A DNA stretch of 64,000 bases from Bactrocera neohumeralis (Eukaryota > Arthropoda > Insecta > Diptera > Tephritidae), in contig NC_065922.1 of assembly GCF_024586455.1 (NCBI RefSeq), positions 30,748,089 to 30,812,088 on the forward strand. Direction: 5' to 3'. Made by a program: the position numbers and the translations under genes. This document shows, in pieces, positions 52,690 to 64,000 of the stretch. The notes beneath the pieces are model-generated. The model worked only from the letters and a program-made list of their open reading frames with translations, made no database searches and was not told where the DNA came from. Each line of letters opens with the position of its first letter. Within the stretch, counting starts at the first letter, position 1.

Positions 52690-53290
52690 TCCTCGAGTAA
52701 AAAGCAGCATTTTTTCAAAATTTTTATCTCCTATAAAAAATTAAATATTTTATTCGAATTTTTTATTGTTACAAACATACACTATTAACAATGAAATTTA
52801 CAAATTTTTGGAAAAAAGTATTTTAAACTTAACCATTACGATGCCATTTCCAGTAACCCCTCGGAAAAAAGACGTAAGGCAGTGGGCAGCATAACTCCTT
52901 ACAATATCATCAGGGGAAAAAATACGAGTTTTAATTAAAACCTTTACTTAGAACTTAGACGAAGGAAAAAAACTGAAAATTGTATTTTTCGCAGACATTT
53001 TTACAAAAAAAAAATGAAAATTTCGCGAAATTTTTTTCAAATAGTTGTAATCGAAAAAAGTCCTTCGTCCAAGTCTTGAAGAATTGTATCTCAGATACCT
53101 TTGCAAAATTTCATGAAGATCGATTGACTAGTTCTTGAAAAATCTTACCAACCAACTTTAAACTTCAACAGTTTCGTGAAAATCGCGTTTTTTTGCAAGT
53201 TCTCAAGGCTGTATCTCCGAAACTATTACTCGCACCAACTTTGAAAATTTAGGACAATATTCTAGAGGCGTTGTTGAACTTAATAAGACA
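52690..53290. repeat. Dispersed repeat, copy 2 (matches 3640-4150)
   Basis: Long shared stretches with 3640-4150 in the same orientation, with a longer 3' part here (TTGCAAGTTCTCAAGGCTGT and beyond). Confidence 0.7.
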
Positions 53291-53299
53291 ATAAAAAAT

Positions 53300-54430
53300 C
53301 TCGACCTATGTAATCCCTTAATATAGAAAAAAATAAAAAAAACCTCTTTGGTAATAAAAATAAAATAATTCGAGTTTATGAAACCCTCTATGAAAATATT
53401 GCTTTAAGGAGCATAAGACGATTTTTAGGAATTAAAAAAAATTTAAACACAATAGAAATCGAAATTTCAAGAATACGCAAATTTTCGCAGAAAAATAATA
53501 TTCTTCGGGTTAAATCCTTATTTTGAGATTTTGGGAAGTAGTACTTTTTCCAAAAATCAAAGTTTTTTTTATTTGTAATATCGTTTTTGGTTTTTGATTT
53601 TGGATTTGAGGTTCCTTTTTTCGGAGGTCCCCCTAAAGATCAGCCACGATGTCACTGGAATTCAGTGTGATTCACAATGAATCGCTAATTAACTTCTACA
53701 AATGTACATATTTTAATTTATTTATTAAAAAATTACTAGTCAAGAAAATTTTCACAAAAAAAAAAATTTTTTTTTCTAATTTTTTGAACTAAGAATATAC
53801 GAATCAAACATAAAGAAAACACATATTCATTTTCGAACCAAAATTAGCAGCTTGATACGACACGCCAGAGAAATACAGAGAAATATGTAGTTAAATAGAT
53901 AAATCACAATTGGAGACCAAGAAATTATCGCCTAAATTATTGTGTGACTCCAGGAAAATGACGCGGTCACAGCAAAATTCAACAAAACTGTTCGCAACGC
54001 TTACAAGGCGGCGGCGAGGACATTGGCATTGTCTACTCAGATATTATGCTTGTAAACAAACGAAAGGCAAATTGAAAAAAAAAACTAGTGGGCAGCAATT
54101 ATATGCGACTGCGGTGCGTACAATTATCCTTACAAGTAAAAAAAAACACAATAACAACAATGCTGCTATGTGACGACAATATGATGACAATAGAGCATTG
54201 AGTGGCGAGCTCTTGAAACCGGCCAGAGGTCATTGTCGACAAGTGCAACGACACAAATTATACAATGGCAACAAGGACTTGTCAAGAAGCGGAGTGAAGG
54301 ATGCATCAAGCAGCTAAGAATGTGAAGTGCAGCACTCAGCAAGTCAGTTGCGCACAAATGTACTGTCTAGTATATATACTGCTAAGCACATATGTATGTA
54401 TGTAGTTATATATCACATATATGCTTGTAT
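53300..54430. other. Non-coding stretch; GC-richer from about 53900
   Basis: From 53900 to 55200 the base composition shifts, with CAA/ACA-rich stretches (ACACAATAACAACAATGCTG) typical of fly 5' UTRs or enhancers. It may hold the promoter region of the membrane-protein gene. No coding feature is firm. Confidence 0.35.
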
Positions 54431-54501
54431 GTGTGGTTATTTCAGGATATTCTCCTTTTTTGCTTCCACATGTATTTCCTGCGTTATGTGCTCACACTTA
54501 C

Positions 54502-54706
54502 CTGCTGCCGACCAATGCAGCATGTACATACGTACGCACAAAGGCAGCCGACTGTCGCGAAGTGCCAGTCTGCTTGTCGCCACCAGCAAAGCAAAGGTGT
54601 ACAAGTGCACATAACCGCACGCAAACACACACACCATAACCATAAGCACATGAATATACATCAGTCTGTTTGTATTTGTTTTTTTTTTTTGTATCGGAGA
54701 AGGCAA
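54502..54706 (-). CDS. Possible upstream exon of the membrane-protein gene (weak)
   Basis: The minus strand has a strong donor GGCAGCAG/GTAAGTGTG after 54502. The frame ending there is in phase 1, matching the phase-1 acceptor at 51441, and contains a hydrophobic, signal-like stretch (MYIHVLMVMVCVFACGYVHL). The sequence is TG-rich and the remainder does not look like an ectodomain, so this may be coincidence. I saw no better candidate. Confidence 0.2.
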
Positions 54707-55479
54707 CCGGCATGTGTCTGCTAGTCGGAAGTGTTGTTGCCACTGCGCAACAGTAGCGCGCCAGGATATATTAAGTGGCCATTAGTTGTCGTGGCTCGCA
54801 CCAGCCACTGCTCAGACACCCATACACATCCGGTGTCATTGCGCACACACACACACTTGACTGCAAATGTTTATGTAAGCGAATACTTATGCTATTTTTA
54901 AGGCTAGAATGTGCTCATCAATTTAAGGGCTAGCTTTTTGTCTGCTGCCATTTCCAGTGCGCCAGTACGGCGAGCCGCCTCCGGTGCTTGACATGGCGCC
55001 TTGGCGGTGTCGGCGACTTGTTGCGTGTTGCAGGTGTCGTTGTGTAACGCCCGCAAGGACGGACGCCTACTTGGCACGTCGTTTCGACTAATTAGTGCAA
55101 CTGATTCCATCATTTCTAGCACTTTCTGCAGCCGCTTTGTCTTGTAATGAAAATAAATTTGTGGTGAAAGTGTCTTAAAAATAGATTGCAAAGATCGTGC
55201 AGCGGTGCGACGGTTTCAAAATGTTAAAGACCGGTTCTATATCAAAAAGATGGGTAAATTCCCAGATATTTTATTGGAACTAGAAGTGCATATTTGTGAA
55301 TTCCCTATGAAAATATTGCTGCCATTCAATTCAAGCAAGTTTTGCTGAAGACCGCGATTTGTTGATTCCAAGACGTTCTCAAGAATTGGAACTGTCTCAA
55401 CCACAACTTGGCGGTTTTTGAGAAAGGATTTGGGATTAAATCCGTATAAAATTGTTCTCACTCAACAATTGTAGCCATT

Positions 55480-57480
55480 AAACCACCGTAACCGTCGTAA
55501 ATTTGCTGATAATGTCTTGGAACAACTTGAAAATAATACAGATTTTGTTAAGAAAATCATCTTCCCCGAGTGATGCGGTAAATAAACCAAACTATCAATT
55601 TTAGTATGTAAAAAATCCACTAATTATTCGTGAAAACCCATCACATTTACCTAAATTGACAGTTTGGTGTGATTTTTGGTTTGGTGGAATCAACGTTCCT
55701 TACTTCTTTCAAATAGAAACTGGTGATACAATAACTGTCAATGGAGAGCGGTATAGATCGATGTTAACCTACTTTTATGGCGGCAATTGGAAAAAGTTTA
55801 TCTTGACAACATCTGGTTCCAACAAGACGGGATTATGTGCCACACAGCATGTGCAATAACGGATTTATTGCGAGAAAAGTTTGGAGGTTCGATTTTTTGA
55901 AGAAATTGTAACATTCAATGGTCTCCAGCCTATTATAATTTAAACCATTCGACTACTTTTGGGGGTTAAATTAAATTAGTTTTAATAAACCATTCGTTTC
56001 AAGTTTATATATATTGGTCTATTTATGACATACGTCTTGATTTAGTTGAAAAAGTATTCGAAAATGGGGTTCATCAAATTCGTTCCTGCGAAAGAAGCAT
56101 TTCATCTTGGAAAGACTTACGACTGCATTGGGAACGAAGAGCAATCTGAAGAGACTCAGGAGCTTCCATTTCATCCAGAAAATCAACGTTTTTGTGTGAA
56201 TTTGTGAGCCGGTGTATATTTCTATATTTCTTCCAAAATGCCGATGAGTTGGTAACTGTTAATGGCGACCTTTATCGCGCCATTATATCCGACTATTGGC
56301 TTAAAATTGAAGCTCGTGAGCTCAGTGAGACGGTGCCAACTCCCACACATGGTATCAATCAATGGATTTATTGAGAGAATACTTCGGTAAGCAGATAATT
56401 TGACGTTTTGGAACGGTCGACAGGCCATCAAGATCGTGTGATATCACACCGTTTGACTTTTTGAGAAGGGATATATCGGGTGATTTTTTTACTCAACAAT
56501 TGTTTTAAACCAAAACGCATAAATTTGCAAATCTCATCGTTCTTGGAACAACTTGAAAATTACAGATTTTGTTCATGACAATCACTTTTTGAAGAAATCC
56601 CTTCATCTGTTGATGCGGCTGCGTCTTATCAATTTTAGTAGTCCAAAATCCACTGGGCAATTATTCGAAAAAGCATTTCGGCCGGATTTAGCCTAAATTG
56701 ACAGTTTGGAAATTTTTGTCTTCAAAATAACGTTCCTGTTTATTTCAAATAGAAACTGGTGATACAATAACTGTCTAAAAAATAGTATAAAGGCGTTAAA
56801 TAACCTGATTTTATGGCGGCAATTGGAAGAAGTTTATCTTGAGATGAATCTGTTCTCCAACAAGACGTTTATCCCTCAAAATGGCCATAGAATTGCGAGC
56901 TGTGTGGCATGTAGCGCCAGCTTGTTGAAACCACATGTCAACCAAGTTCAGTTCTTCCATTTTTGGCAACAAAAAGTTTGGGGTTAGCATCGAACGAGTA
57001 GCCATAATCCAGATTCATTCACTTTAAAAAAGTTGCGTCTATTGAACAGCATCTTTGAAAAAATACGAAAAATGTTCATCAAATGATTCCTGCCAAACAA
57101 CAAACCATCTTGGAAAGACCAAACTGCATTTTTCGGGAACGAAGAGCAATCTGAAGAGACTCAGGAGCTTCCATTTCATCCAGAAAATCAACGTTTTTGT
57201 GTGGTTTGTGAGCCGGTGTAATCATCGGTCTATATTTCTTCCAAAATGATGCCGATGAGTTGGTAACTGTTAATGGCGACCTTTATCGCGCCATTATAGC
57301 CGACTATTTGATGCTTGAAATTGAAGCTCGTGAGCTCAGTGAGACGGTGCCAACTCCCACACATCGTATCAATCAATGGATTTATTGAGAGAATACTTCG
57401 GTAAGCAGATAATTTGACGTTTTGGAACGGTCGACAGGCCATCAAGATCGTGTGATATAACACCGTTCGACTTTTTCCTG
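55480..57480 (+). mobile_element. IS630/Tc1/mariner-type transposon relic, tandemly duplicated
   Basis: Two units, about 55480-56465 and 56500-57480, repeat the same order with a period of about 1.0 kb. Each holds a TVWCDFWFGG...PYFFQ-type segment, a TVNGERYRSM / TVNGDLYRAI segment and a broken CDITPFDFF. The minus strand of 56810-57005 reads DMWFQQAGATCHTARNSMA, the second catalytic region with Ala for Asp. Same family as 26.56-27.42 kb. It is dead, and the two units differ by many small indels. Confidence 0.7.
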
Positions 57481-57499
57481 TAGGGATGATAAATTCTAA

Positions 57500-58860
57500 A
57501 GTCTATGCGGACAATCCGGCTTCGATTCAAAAATGATAATAAACATTCTCCATCCAATTTAAAACTTCTTCATTCTTTCTTTAAAAAAAGTAGGAAACCT
57601 CGAAATGGATCACACTTTATATTGAGTCTTTGTTTATCTTCCAGCCTATCAACCAAATTGTGAAAGTATAAAATGTTTTGCTGTACACGAATTTGCTTGT
57701 TCTCTTCATTTTAAACTGTTTTGTGTTTAAAGATTTTACCAAAAGACACTTTAATCCCTCTGATTCCAAATGATATATGCCAAAATAATTACAATTACCA
57801 ACACAACTTGAAAAAATGCAGACATAATAATTCTTCTGGTCATTAATACCAATGCAGTTAGCAATGAAAAATAGCCACTGGTTCAGCAAATTTAGTTTAA
57901 ACAAAAAAGTAGGTATCACATTACTGCAGCTATCTTATAGAACCCATCGCCAAGCAATTCATCATGAGCCGATTGCGGTCACAAATCCTGAACGCAAATA
58001 AATATCAGTGAAAGCCAAATTTTTACTGCAAAAAACAGAAACACAACTGAAAAACATAATACCAAAAAAACAGCACAAAGCAAAATCTTCAAATGCAACA
58101 AGAAGCAATTCAGGCGTAATTAAGATATGGCTCATTTGCCCGAAGACAAGGCGATTAGTGGAGGACAAAAGCAATTTAAATTGTCTACTTTGACTTGAAA
58201 ATACAGACAAACGGAAAGGCATAGAACCAATAAAACACTGAAGCAATGCAAATATGTATATGAATGAATGAAACTGAAAAATTGTTGATAAGCGAAATCG
58301 ATAGTTGAAAAGTAAATTCCAAATTTCAGGCACGTGTCTAGACACGACTTTAAGGACTCGTTTATTTACATACATACATTTGTATATGCATGTGTACATT
58401 TTTTGTCCTTTTTAAGGCATAAATAATAGGCGTGAACTCAAATATTTACGAATTGACATGCGATACCAAAAGCATGACTGTAAATGGGTATTTGAAAGTG
58501 CAAGTGTGTCATATAAGCAAAAAATAATACTCAAAACCATTCTCTGTCATATTTATGTCTCTTTATTTTTCTGTTTTCGACAGAAAAAAGATGACGTGTA
58601 AACGAAAATTACAAAGTAAACTTGTTGTCGACTCTTATGAAATATGAATGATTCTTAATTTTAAAGTTCTGAGCCAATATTGGGTATGCCAGTGTAGGAA
58701 AAATCTTAAACCATCATCAAAACCTACACACTAGTAAGTTTAAGTTTTTGGACCGTAGTTCGAACAGAGCCGATAACACAAACCTTTGCCAATTGTACAT
58801 CTCAAGAGGAGACAGATCTGTTTAAACTTGGTGCTTTCATTGGATGCGTCCACCCATGGA
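57500..58860. other. Intergenic or intron stretch without a recognised gene
   Basis: Frames on both strands (for example 57962-58399 minus) lack any family or signal support. Confidence 0.4.
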
Positions 58861-58869
58861 TCTTGAATA

Positions 58870-59990
58870 GTTGAATTTTTATGTACTTAACTCTATCCAT
58901 GTCGCGGCAGAGCTCATACAATTCGTGGTTCTCTCGAATGCTACAAGCGCTTGCTCATCTCGGTTCGTCATCGTTCATATTTCTGTGCCATCTAGTAGGA
59001 CGAGAATGATTAGACATTTTTTCTTCTTCTTTATTGGCGTAAACAGCGCGTCAGTTGTTTTTCCTCTTAACGGCTTGGCGCCAATTGCAGATTCCAAGTG
59101 TAGCCTTGTCCTTCTCCACCTGGTCTTTCTTTGTCATAGTCCATGTCTGTGCACCATATAGCAGCACGAGAATAATTAGTAACTTATAGACTTCTGTGTT
59201 TGTTCGTCGACAGAGGACTTTACTTCTTAATTGCCTACTTAGTCCGAAGTAGCACCTGTTGGCAAGAGATATTCTGCGTTGGATTTTGAGGCTGACGTTG
59301 TTGTTGGTGTTAATACTGATTCCAAGATAGACGAAACTATTTACGACTTCGAAGTTATGACTGTCAACCGTGACGTGAGAGCCAAGTCGCAAGAGCTACG
59401 ACTGGTTGTTTGATGACAGGAGATATTTCGTCTTGTCCTCGTTCACAATCAGACCTATAAACTTCGCTTCTTTATCCAGTCCAGCCAGAAAGCAGAGCTA
59501 ACGGCGCAGTTGTTGATGCCAATGATATCAATAATCATCGGCCATACGCCAGCAGGTGTACATCCGTGGAAATGTAGTCTGTTGTTTTCCTGGTCTAAAG
59601 CCACGCTGATAAGGTCCAATGAGTAATACGCTCGATTGAACCTTATATGCGATGTTGAGTAGGCTTATCCCATGGTAGTTGGCGCAGATTGTGGGGTCTC
59701 CCGTTTTGTGAATTGGACAGAGCGCCCTTAAATTCCAATCGTCAGGTATGCTTTCGTCCGACAATATCCTAAAAAGAAGCTGATGAATGCTCCTTCGCAC
59801 TGCTTGTTGTTCTTCAGATGGAACGTCTGCTCCATCGTCATCGATTGGGGAATCGGCTTCGCAATCTCCTGTTGTTATGCTTCCGAGCATCAGTCACTAG
59901 AGCACCTCTGGGAGTTCTGCAAGGGTGTGCTCCGGTCTTGAAACCTTCTGTTAGTCGCCGCATATCTTTTCGTTGAATTTTCGAGCATTA
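58870..59990 (-). pseudogene. RTE LINE fragment, internally deleted
   Basis: The minus strand runs RRLTEGFKTGAHPCRTPRGA (about 59980), then SDESIPDDWNLRALCPIHKT, SLLNIAYKV and RGFRPGKQ (RT). It jumps to [36 protein letters not shown] and LLYGAQTWTMT, and ends in WRQAVKRKNN and a TTC-rich (AAG)n tail near 59020. A further 3' piece (ENHELYELCRDMD) follows to 58870. Related to the copy at 1-1680. Confidence 0.85.
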
Positions 59991-59999
59991 TACTTTTTT

Positions 60000-60915
60000 T
60001 GAGCGTAAAGTTCAATTAAACTTCCATATGCACCACCCTGTGCAAAAGTTTCCATCACAATAATGCCGTTATTTTATATTTCAACTGTGCGCTTTATCAA
60101 CCTTTGTCAGCGAAAGTTGATATGTCAAATTTTCACAACAAATTGACGTTATTTAAATTCTTGCTGAAAAACTGCAGTCAAAATAAATAAAAACTGTTTT
60201 ATTTCAAGCAGTCAACGGTTTCTGCTCGCTGCTTCCACGATTTGCGAACATTAATAAAATGTTTGCAAATTGCTCTTGGCCAAAACGTTGTTGTTTTTTT
60301 TTTTTTTTTGTAAATAGCGCGATTTCTGTTTACCTCAGAAAGTTTGGTTTCACTTCAAAGAGTTCGCTGCTGTTTTGCAGAAATTAAATCTTTTGCTTTT
60401 GGTTATCCTTCATTTTTTTATTGCAGCGTCTGGCTTTGAGTTAGTTATATAAATATGTATGTATAATATTAACACGTGAGTTATTTGAACACAATTACCA
60501 CAAATTTATATATCTCAAAGCAAGTTGTTGACATTATCCTTATTTGTTTTATGCCATAAACCACATTGCTTCCGTAAACTGGAAGTTAACGAAAAAGTTT
60601 TCAGCAGTGAAAGTTCCTGCTATGAGTCGAAGTACTTTATAAAAGGGACGATTTGAAGTACAAGATTTCGTTCAAGCTGTTAATTAAAAAAATAGTATTG
60701 TTGTATTATTATTCAGATTTCCCTTTTTAACCTCGTATGACAATCAGCATTGATCAATATTATTTCGTCAAGCAGCATATTTGAAAACTGAGAAGCTAAT
60801 AAAGTCGTGTAGCCACATTCCGCTGAATTTTTATAAAGTACTCGAAAAGAATTATTTTCTTTTCTAAATATTTATTTAATTGCTTTAATGGTTGAATGGG
60901 TTTCATCGGAAAAAC
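60000..60915. other. Stretch without a recognised gene
   Basis: AT-rich, with a T17-like homopolymer near 60295. Nothing recognised. Confidence 0.4.
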
Positions 60916-60921
60916 AATATA

Positions 60922-61746
60922 CAGGGCTTGTCCGGTAAGTAATAGGACTGATTTTTTTTCCGCCGCGACTGTACTTCGGGGCGTGCGCGCACCGACTGGA
61001 TTCGGCAGAGGGCGTTCCTAGCTAACGAACAAGCCGCTGGTCAATTGTCTCCGAGCACCAGGAGAGTAAGGACAAACATTTTCGTGTCCGTATTTCTGTG
61101 AGTGGTGCAAGCCAAAAATGCAGTGTTCGTTAGAGCAGAGGTACGCGATTAAATTCTGTTTGAACTCGGTAAATCTGCGAGAGAGATGTTCGTTATGATC
61201 AACCAGGCTTACCTAGATGTTGCTTTAGCAAGAAGTGGTGTGTATCGGTGGCACCAGGCCTTTTTGGAGGGCCGGGAAAAGGTCGCTGATGAAGACCGGA
61301 ATAATGGGCAATTCCAAAGTGAAAACGATGCTCATTGTTTTTTTTGACATCAAAGGCATCGTCCACCATGAATTTGTTTCTCCTGAACAAACCGTCAATG
61401 CCAAGTATTACGTGGAAGTCCTTAAGAGACTCAAACGAAGGGTTGTCGGGTCCGACAAGATATCGTAGCCAATTGGAAGTTGCATCACGCAAACGCTCCT
61501 TGCCTGAAAAGGCCGATGAAAGGCAAGCATTTTGAGACGACAGAGGGGATCCAAGCAGCATGCACCTCGGCTCTCAGGGCTATTCCAGAAAATGTCTTCC
61601 GTGTCGCCTTCAATGCTTGGAAATCGCGCTGTCAGCGCTCCATCGTCGCAGAAGGAGCCTATTTTGAAAGTTTTTAAAGAATTGTAACGATTGGTTCAAT
61701 ACATTTTTTAAATCGACTCAGCCTATTACTTTCCCGACAAACCCTG
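60922..61746 (+). mobile_element. mariner deletion derivative, 825 bp, with both ends
   Basis: Flanked by TA (60920-60921 and 61747-61748). The inverted ends match well: CAGGGCTTGTCCGGTAAGTA on the left, and the reverse complement of the right reads CAGGGTTTGTCGGGAAAGTA. The interior keeps MQCSLEQRYAIKFCL (N terminus), DIKGIVHHEFVSPEQTVNAK and NAWKSRCQRSIVAEGAYFES (C terminus) with large internal gaps and stops. It is non-autonomous but has intact termini. Confidence 0.88.
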
Positions 61747-61749
61747 TAT

Positions 61750-62880
61750 TTTTAAAATATTTTTGAAATAACATAATTGATTTATATTACTTTGTTATAC
61801 ACCTGTATAAAATCTCATCGAAGTAAGTAAAGTAGGTCTTGACAAATCTTGACCGTTGTCTTTGAAAACACAGTTTCAATAATATTAATAAAACTTTTTT
61901 ATGACAACAAAGCTGGCTTAGAGCTCGCAACTCTTTATGGCTATGTCTCCATAATATTCCAGAGGTTTAGCGAAACCTAATTACCCAATAAAAAACTCGA
62001 TTTTTTAAAGCCATGAAACCTATGTAGGCCCTTAGCAATATGAGCTGTCTTCATGCAGCCTTGTCAATCACTTGTGATCTTCTGCGTACTTTTCAAAACG
62101 ATTCTAATTTAAGTTTTTTTCAAAATACAACAAAAATATGCATACATAAATTTGTATCTCTCTACTATTAAGATTTTTGTAGACACTCATTTTGTACACG
62201 AGAGTATGTACATTAAACTTAAATGTGTTTGTTAACAAAATTAATTATAATTGTATTAATTTGACTTATTTAAATCCTTCAGAAAGGATTAAAAGATTAA
62301 TTAATTAAAAAGTGTTTTTAATTTGTTTTCTTCTTAAAATGAGCAGATAATTTCTTTATCTATTATTTAACAATGAATGACATCAAATTAAATTCTGTTA
62401 ATTCCTTTGCAACCGCCCAAAGACATTCTTGTACGCAATCGTATCCTATTACAAATTTAATTATACCCAGCCAACCAAGGTAAAGTTGAAGTATAATACA
62501 TTGGTTGGAATTACTCCAACCACGTTCTTTTCAGAACGATATCATTATTTTCAACAAACGGCAACTAGCAACATTTTTTTATCCTTCATCTGATACACAT
62601 ATTTATGACAATGTTTATAGGATTATGTAGTCTTATATAGAAGAGATGTTAACCTCGACTTAGACTTTTATTGAATAATACAAGCGTACACTTTAGAGAT
62701 AAATAAATGATACCAAATCCCTTCATAACTTTTTATTTGTAACCACTTTGAACCCAGTTAAGAAACCAGTTTTCACTTATAGCTCAAGGTAAAAAGTATT
62801 ATGCTCCTTCCTTCCAGATACATATGTATGTGTACATAAGAAAGTAAACTGCTTTAATGATTTCACTGTCAACATAATTT
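61750..62880. other. Stretch without a recognised gene
   Basis: AT-rich; nothing recognised. Confidence 0.4.
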
Positions 62881-62884
62881 ACAG

Positions 62885-63048
62885 CTTTGCCAGCCTTCTT
62901 AAGCATTTTGCTGCCGCTTTTCAATTTAATTAACGATTCAAGCCAACCATGTGAGGGGATAATGCTGCGCGAACGCGATTTAATACGATTAAGAGTAAAG
63001 AAAAATCCTAAAGTGATTTATCTGTGCGAGATGAAGTCCTACAAAAAT
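62885..63048 (+). CDS. Possible internal exon of an unrecognised plus-strand gene
   Basis: 164 bases between a good acceptor (AATTTACAG) and donor (AAT/GTAAGT). After two bases it encodes LPAFLSILLPLFNLINDSSQ, PCEG, LRERDLIRLRVKKN and YLCEMKSYKN: a signal-peptide-like hydrophobic stretch followed by a basic region with two cysteines. Neighbouring exons were not found; an RTE fragment starts about 65 bp downstream. I do not recognise the protein. Confidence 0.35.
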
Positions 63049-63114
63049 GTAAGTGTTAATTTGAGTGCGAGAAGACGGCGATTTTTGTAAAGCAAATGTT
63101 ATTCATCCATACAT

Positions 63115-63690
63115 ATCCAACGCAGGATAACTCTTGCCAACAGGTGCTACTTCGAACTGAGTAGGCAATTGAAAAGTAAAGTCCTCTCTCGACGAACAAA
63201 AACCAAACTCTATAAGTCGCTCATAATTTCCGTTCTGCTATATGGTGCAGAGGCTTGGACGATAACATCAACTGATGAGTCGACGTTGCGAATTTTCGAG
63301 AGAAAAGTTCTGCGAAAGATTTATGATCCTTTGCGCATTGGCCACGGCGAATATCGCATTCGATGAAACGATGAGCTGTACGAGATATACGACGACATTG
63401 ACATAGTTCAGCGAATTAAAAGACAGCGGCTACGCTGGCTCGGTCATGTTGTCCGGATGGACGAAAACACTACAGCTCTGAAAGTTTTCGACGCAGTGCC
63501 GGGGGAAGCAGAGGAAGAGGAAGACCTCCACTCCGTTGGAAGGACCAAGTGGAGAAGGACCTGGCTTCGCTTGGAATATCCAATTGGCGCCACGTAGCGA
63601 AAAGAAGAAACGACTGGCGCGCTGTTGTTAACTCGGCTATAATCGCGTAAGCGGTGTCTACGCCAATTAAGAAGAAGAAGAAATATTATT
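63115..63690 (+). pseudogene. RTE LINE 3' fragment with (AAG)n tail
   Basis: The plus strand reads RRITLANRCYFELSRQLKSK, SVLLYGAEAWTIT, FERKVLRKIYDPLRIGHGEY, then after a stop RIKRQRLRWLGHVVRMDENT, PPLRWKDQVEKDLASLGISN and WRHVAKRRNDW. It ends in GTCTACGCCAATT(AAG)n, the usual RTE 3' end. It is 5'-truncated. Confidence 0.9.
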
Positions 63691-63699
63691 AGAACGCTA

Positions 63700-64000
63700 T
63701 GACTTCTTTATTCAACTCAATTAGTTTACCACCGTGTCAATTATTCAAAGTCAGACAAGTAACTACACTGACGAAGTAATTCATAACCTCCAATAATTAT
63801 CATCAATTTTCAAATGTGATAATTTTACGCACAGATTAGTGCTCCAAAAGAAAAACATCCACAGTCTATCATACTAACTTTTGTATTCTACAAAATACTT
63901 TGACGTTCAACCGGCTGTATGAAAGTTATTGGCTACAAAGTCACACAGACCGATGTAAGCATTAAAAGAGATTTTGCATCCAATTAAAATGCATTGAATC
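63700..64000. other. Window end, nothing recognised
   Basis: AT-rich sequence after the RTE tail. Confidence 0.4.

Noticed and set aside
54904..55191. 95-codon minus-strand frame in a GC-richer patch
   Set aside because: Plausible composition, but no acceptor or donor in a usable phase and no family match. It may be UTR or an enhancer.
57962..58399. 145-codon minus-strand frame
   Set aside because: Cys/Phe-rich, with an overlapping Lys-rich plus-strand frame; pattern of A-rich non-coding DNA.
1..64000. CRISPR arrays, operons, ribosome binding sites
   Set aside because: Spliced genes, LINEs and fly promoters show this is eukaryotic nuclear DNA; no spaced direct-repeat array is present.

Overview
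The window looks like nuclear DNA from a higher fly (Diptera, Cyclorrhapha; a tephritid-type fruit fly is my best guess). It is AT-rich and intron-dominated, has arthropod TATA + TCAGT-type initiators and GTAAGT splice donors, carries Spatzle cytokine genes that otherwise match Drosophila Spatzle, and is full of RTE-type LINEs, mariner/Tc1 and piggyBac elements. No bacterial feature, CRISPR array or rRNA was seen, and no tRNA was recognised.

Backbone. A spliced minus-strand gene runs through most of the window. Five phase-consistent coding exons (51441-51385, 49149-49006, 37112-36919, 34620-34524, 3120-2972) encode the C-terminal 212 or so residues of a single-pass membrane protein. Its upstream exon(s) were not found with confidence. 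The introns (31.4, 2.3, 11.9 and 2.2 kb) act as a gene nursery. All the other host-type genes from 6.9 to 48.6 kb are intronless and nested inside them.

Nested set 1. There are three intronless Spatzle-like cytokine genes: 25546-24884 (-), 31403-30738 (-) and 35573-36238 (+). The last two are an inverted, about 95% identical pair. Each has a signal peptide, a short prodomain, an Arg at the expected activation site and a C-terminal cystine-knot domain. Near their promoters lie NF-kB (Dorsal/Dif-type) sites, suggesting that the Toll ligand genes may be induced by the Toll pathway. All three lack the cysteine that links the Spatzle dimer.

Nested set 2. There are six copies of an unrecognised intronless gene family. 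Subfamily A (long, repeat-rich, helical): 7494-6903 pseudogene, 16275-14873 frameshifted, 22548-20998 C-terminally truncated, 43630-45033 intact. Subfamily B (short, basic, with W/HRAYxxCQ repeats): 10141-10908 and 48570-47818. Many begin MGxxxSKKC, an N-myristoylation plus basic/Cys motif. All six have a TATA box and upstream CAGGTAG-type 'TAGteam' heptamers, the Zelda sites of early zygotic genes in Drosophila. This could be an undescribed set of early-embryonic, membrane-targeted proteins.

Architecture. About 9790-17770 and 42140-48920 are the arms of an old inverted segmental duplication carrying one A and one B gene each. An intact Tc1 element (12262-13816) lies only in the left arm, with an empty site in the right arm, so it inserted later. 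A second, direct duplication links 6.9-8.25 kb with 20.8-23.3 kb.

Mobile DNA. Elements recognised: RTE LINE with an open EN-RT frame at 1-1680; piggyBac at 4329-6700 with TTAA target duplications and two frameshifts; mariner relics at 23498-24432, 33118-34210, 39500-40728, 46600-47250 and a short deletion derivative at 60922-61746; another IS630/Tc1/mariner-type transposase at 26.56-27.42 kb and, tandemly duplicated, at 55.48-57.48 kb; LINE fragments at 18.5, 26.4, 50.7, 58.9-60.0 and 63.1 kb. The remaining DNA is AT-rich intron or intergenic sequence with dispersed fly repeats.
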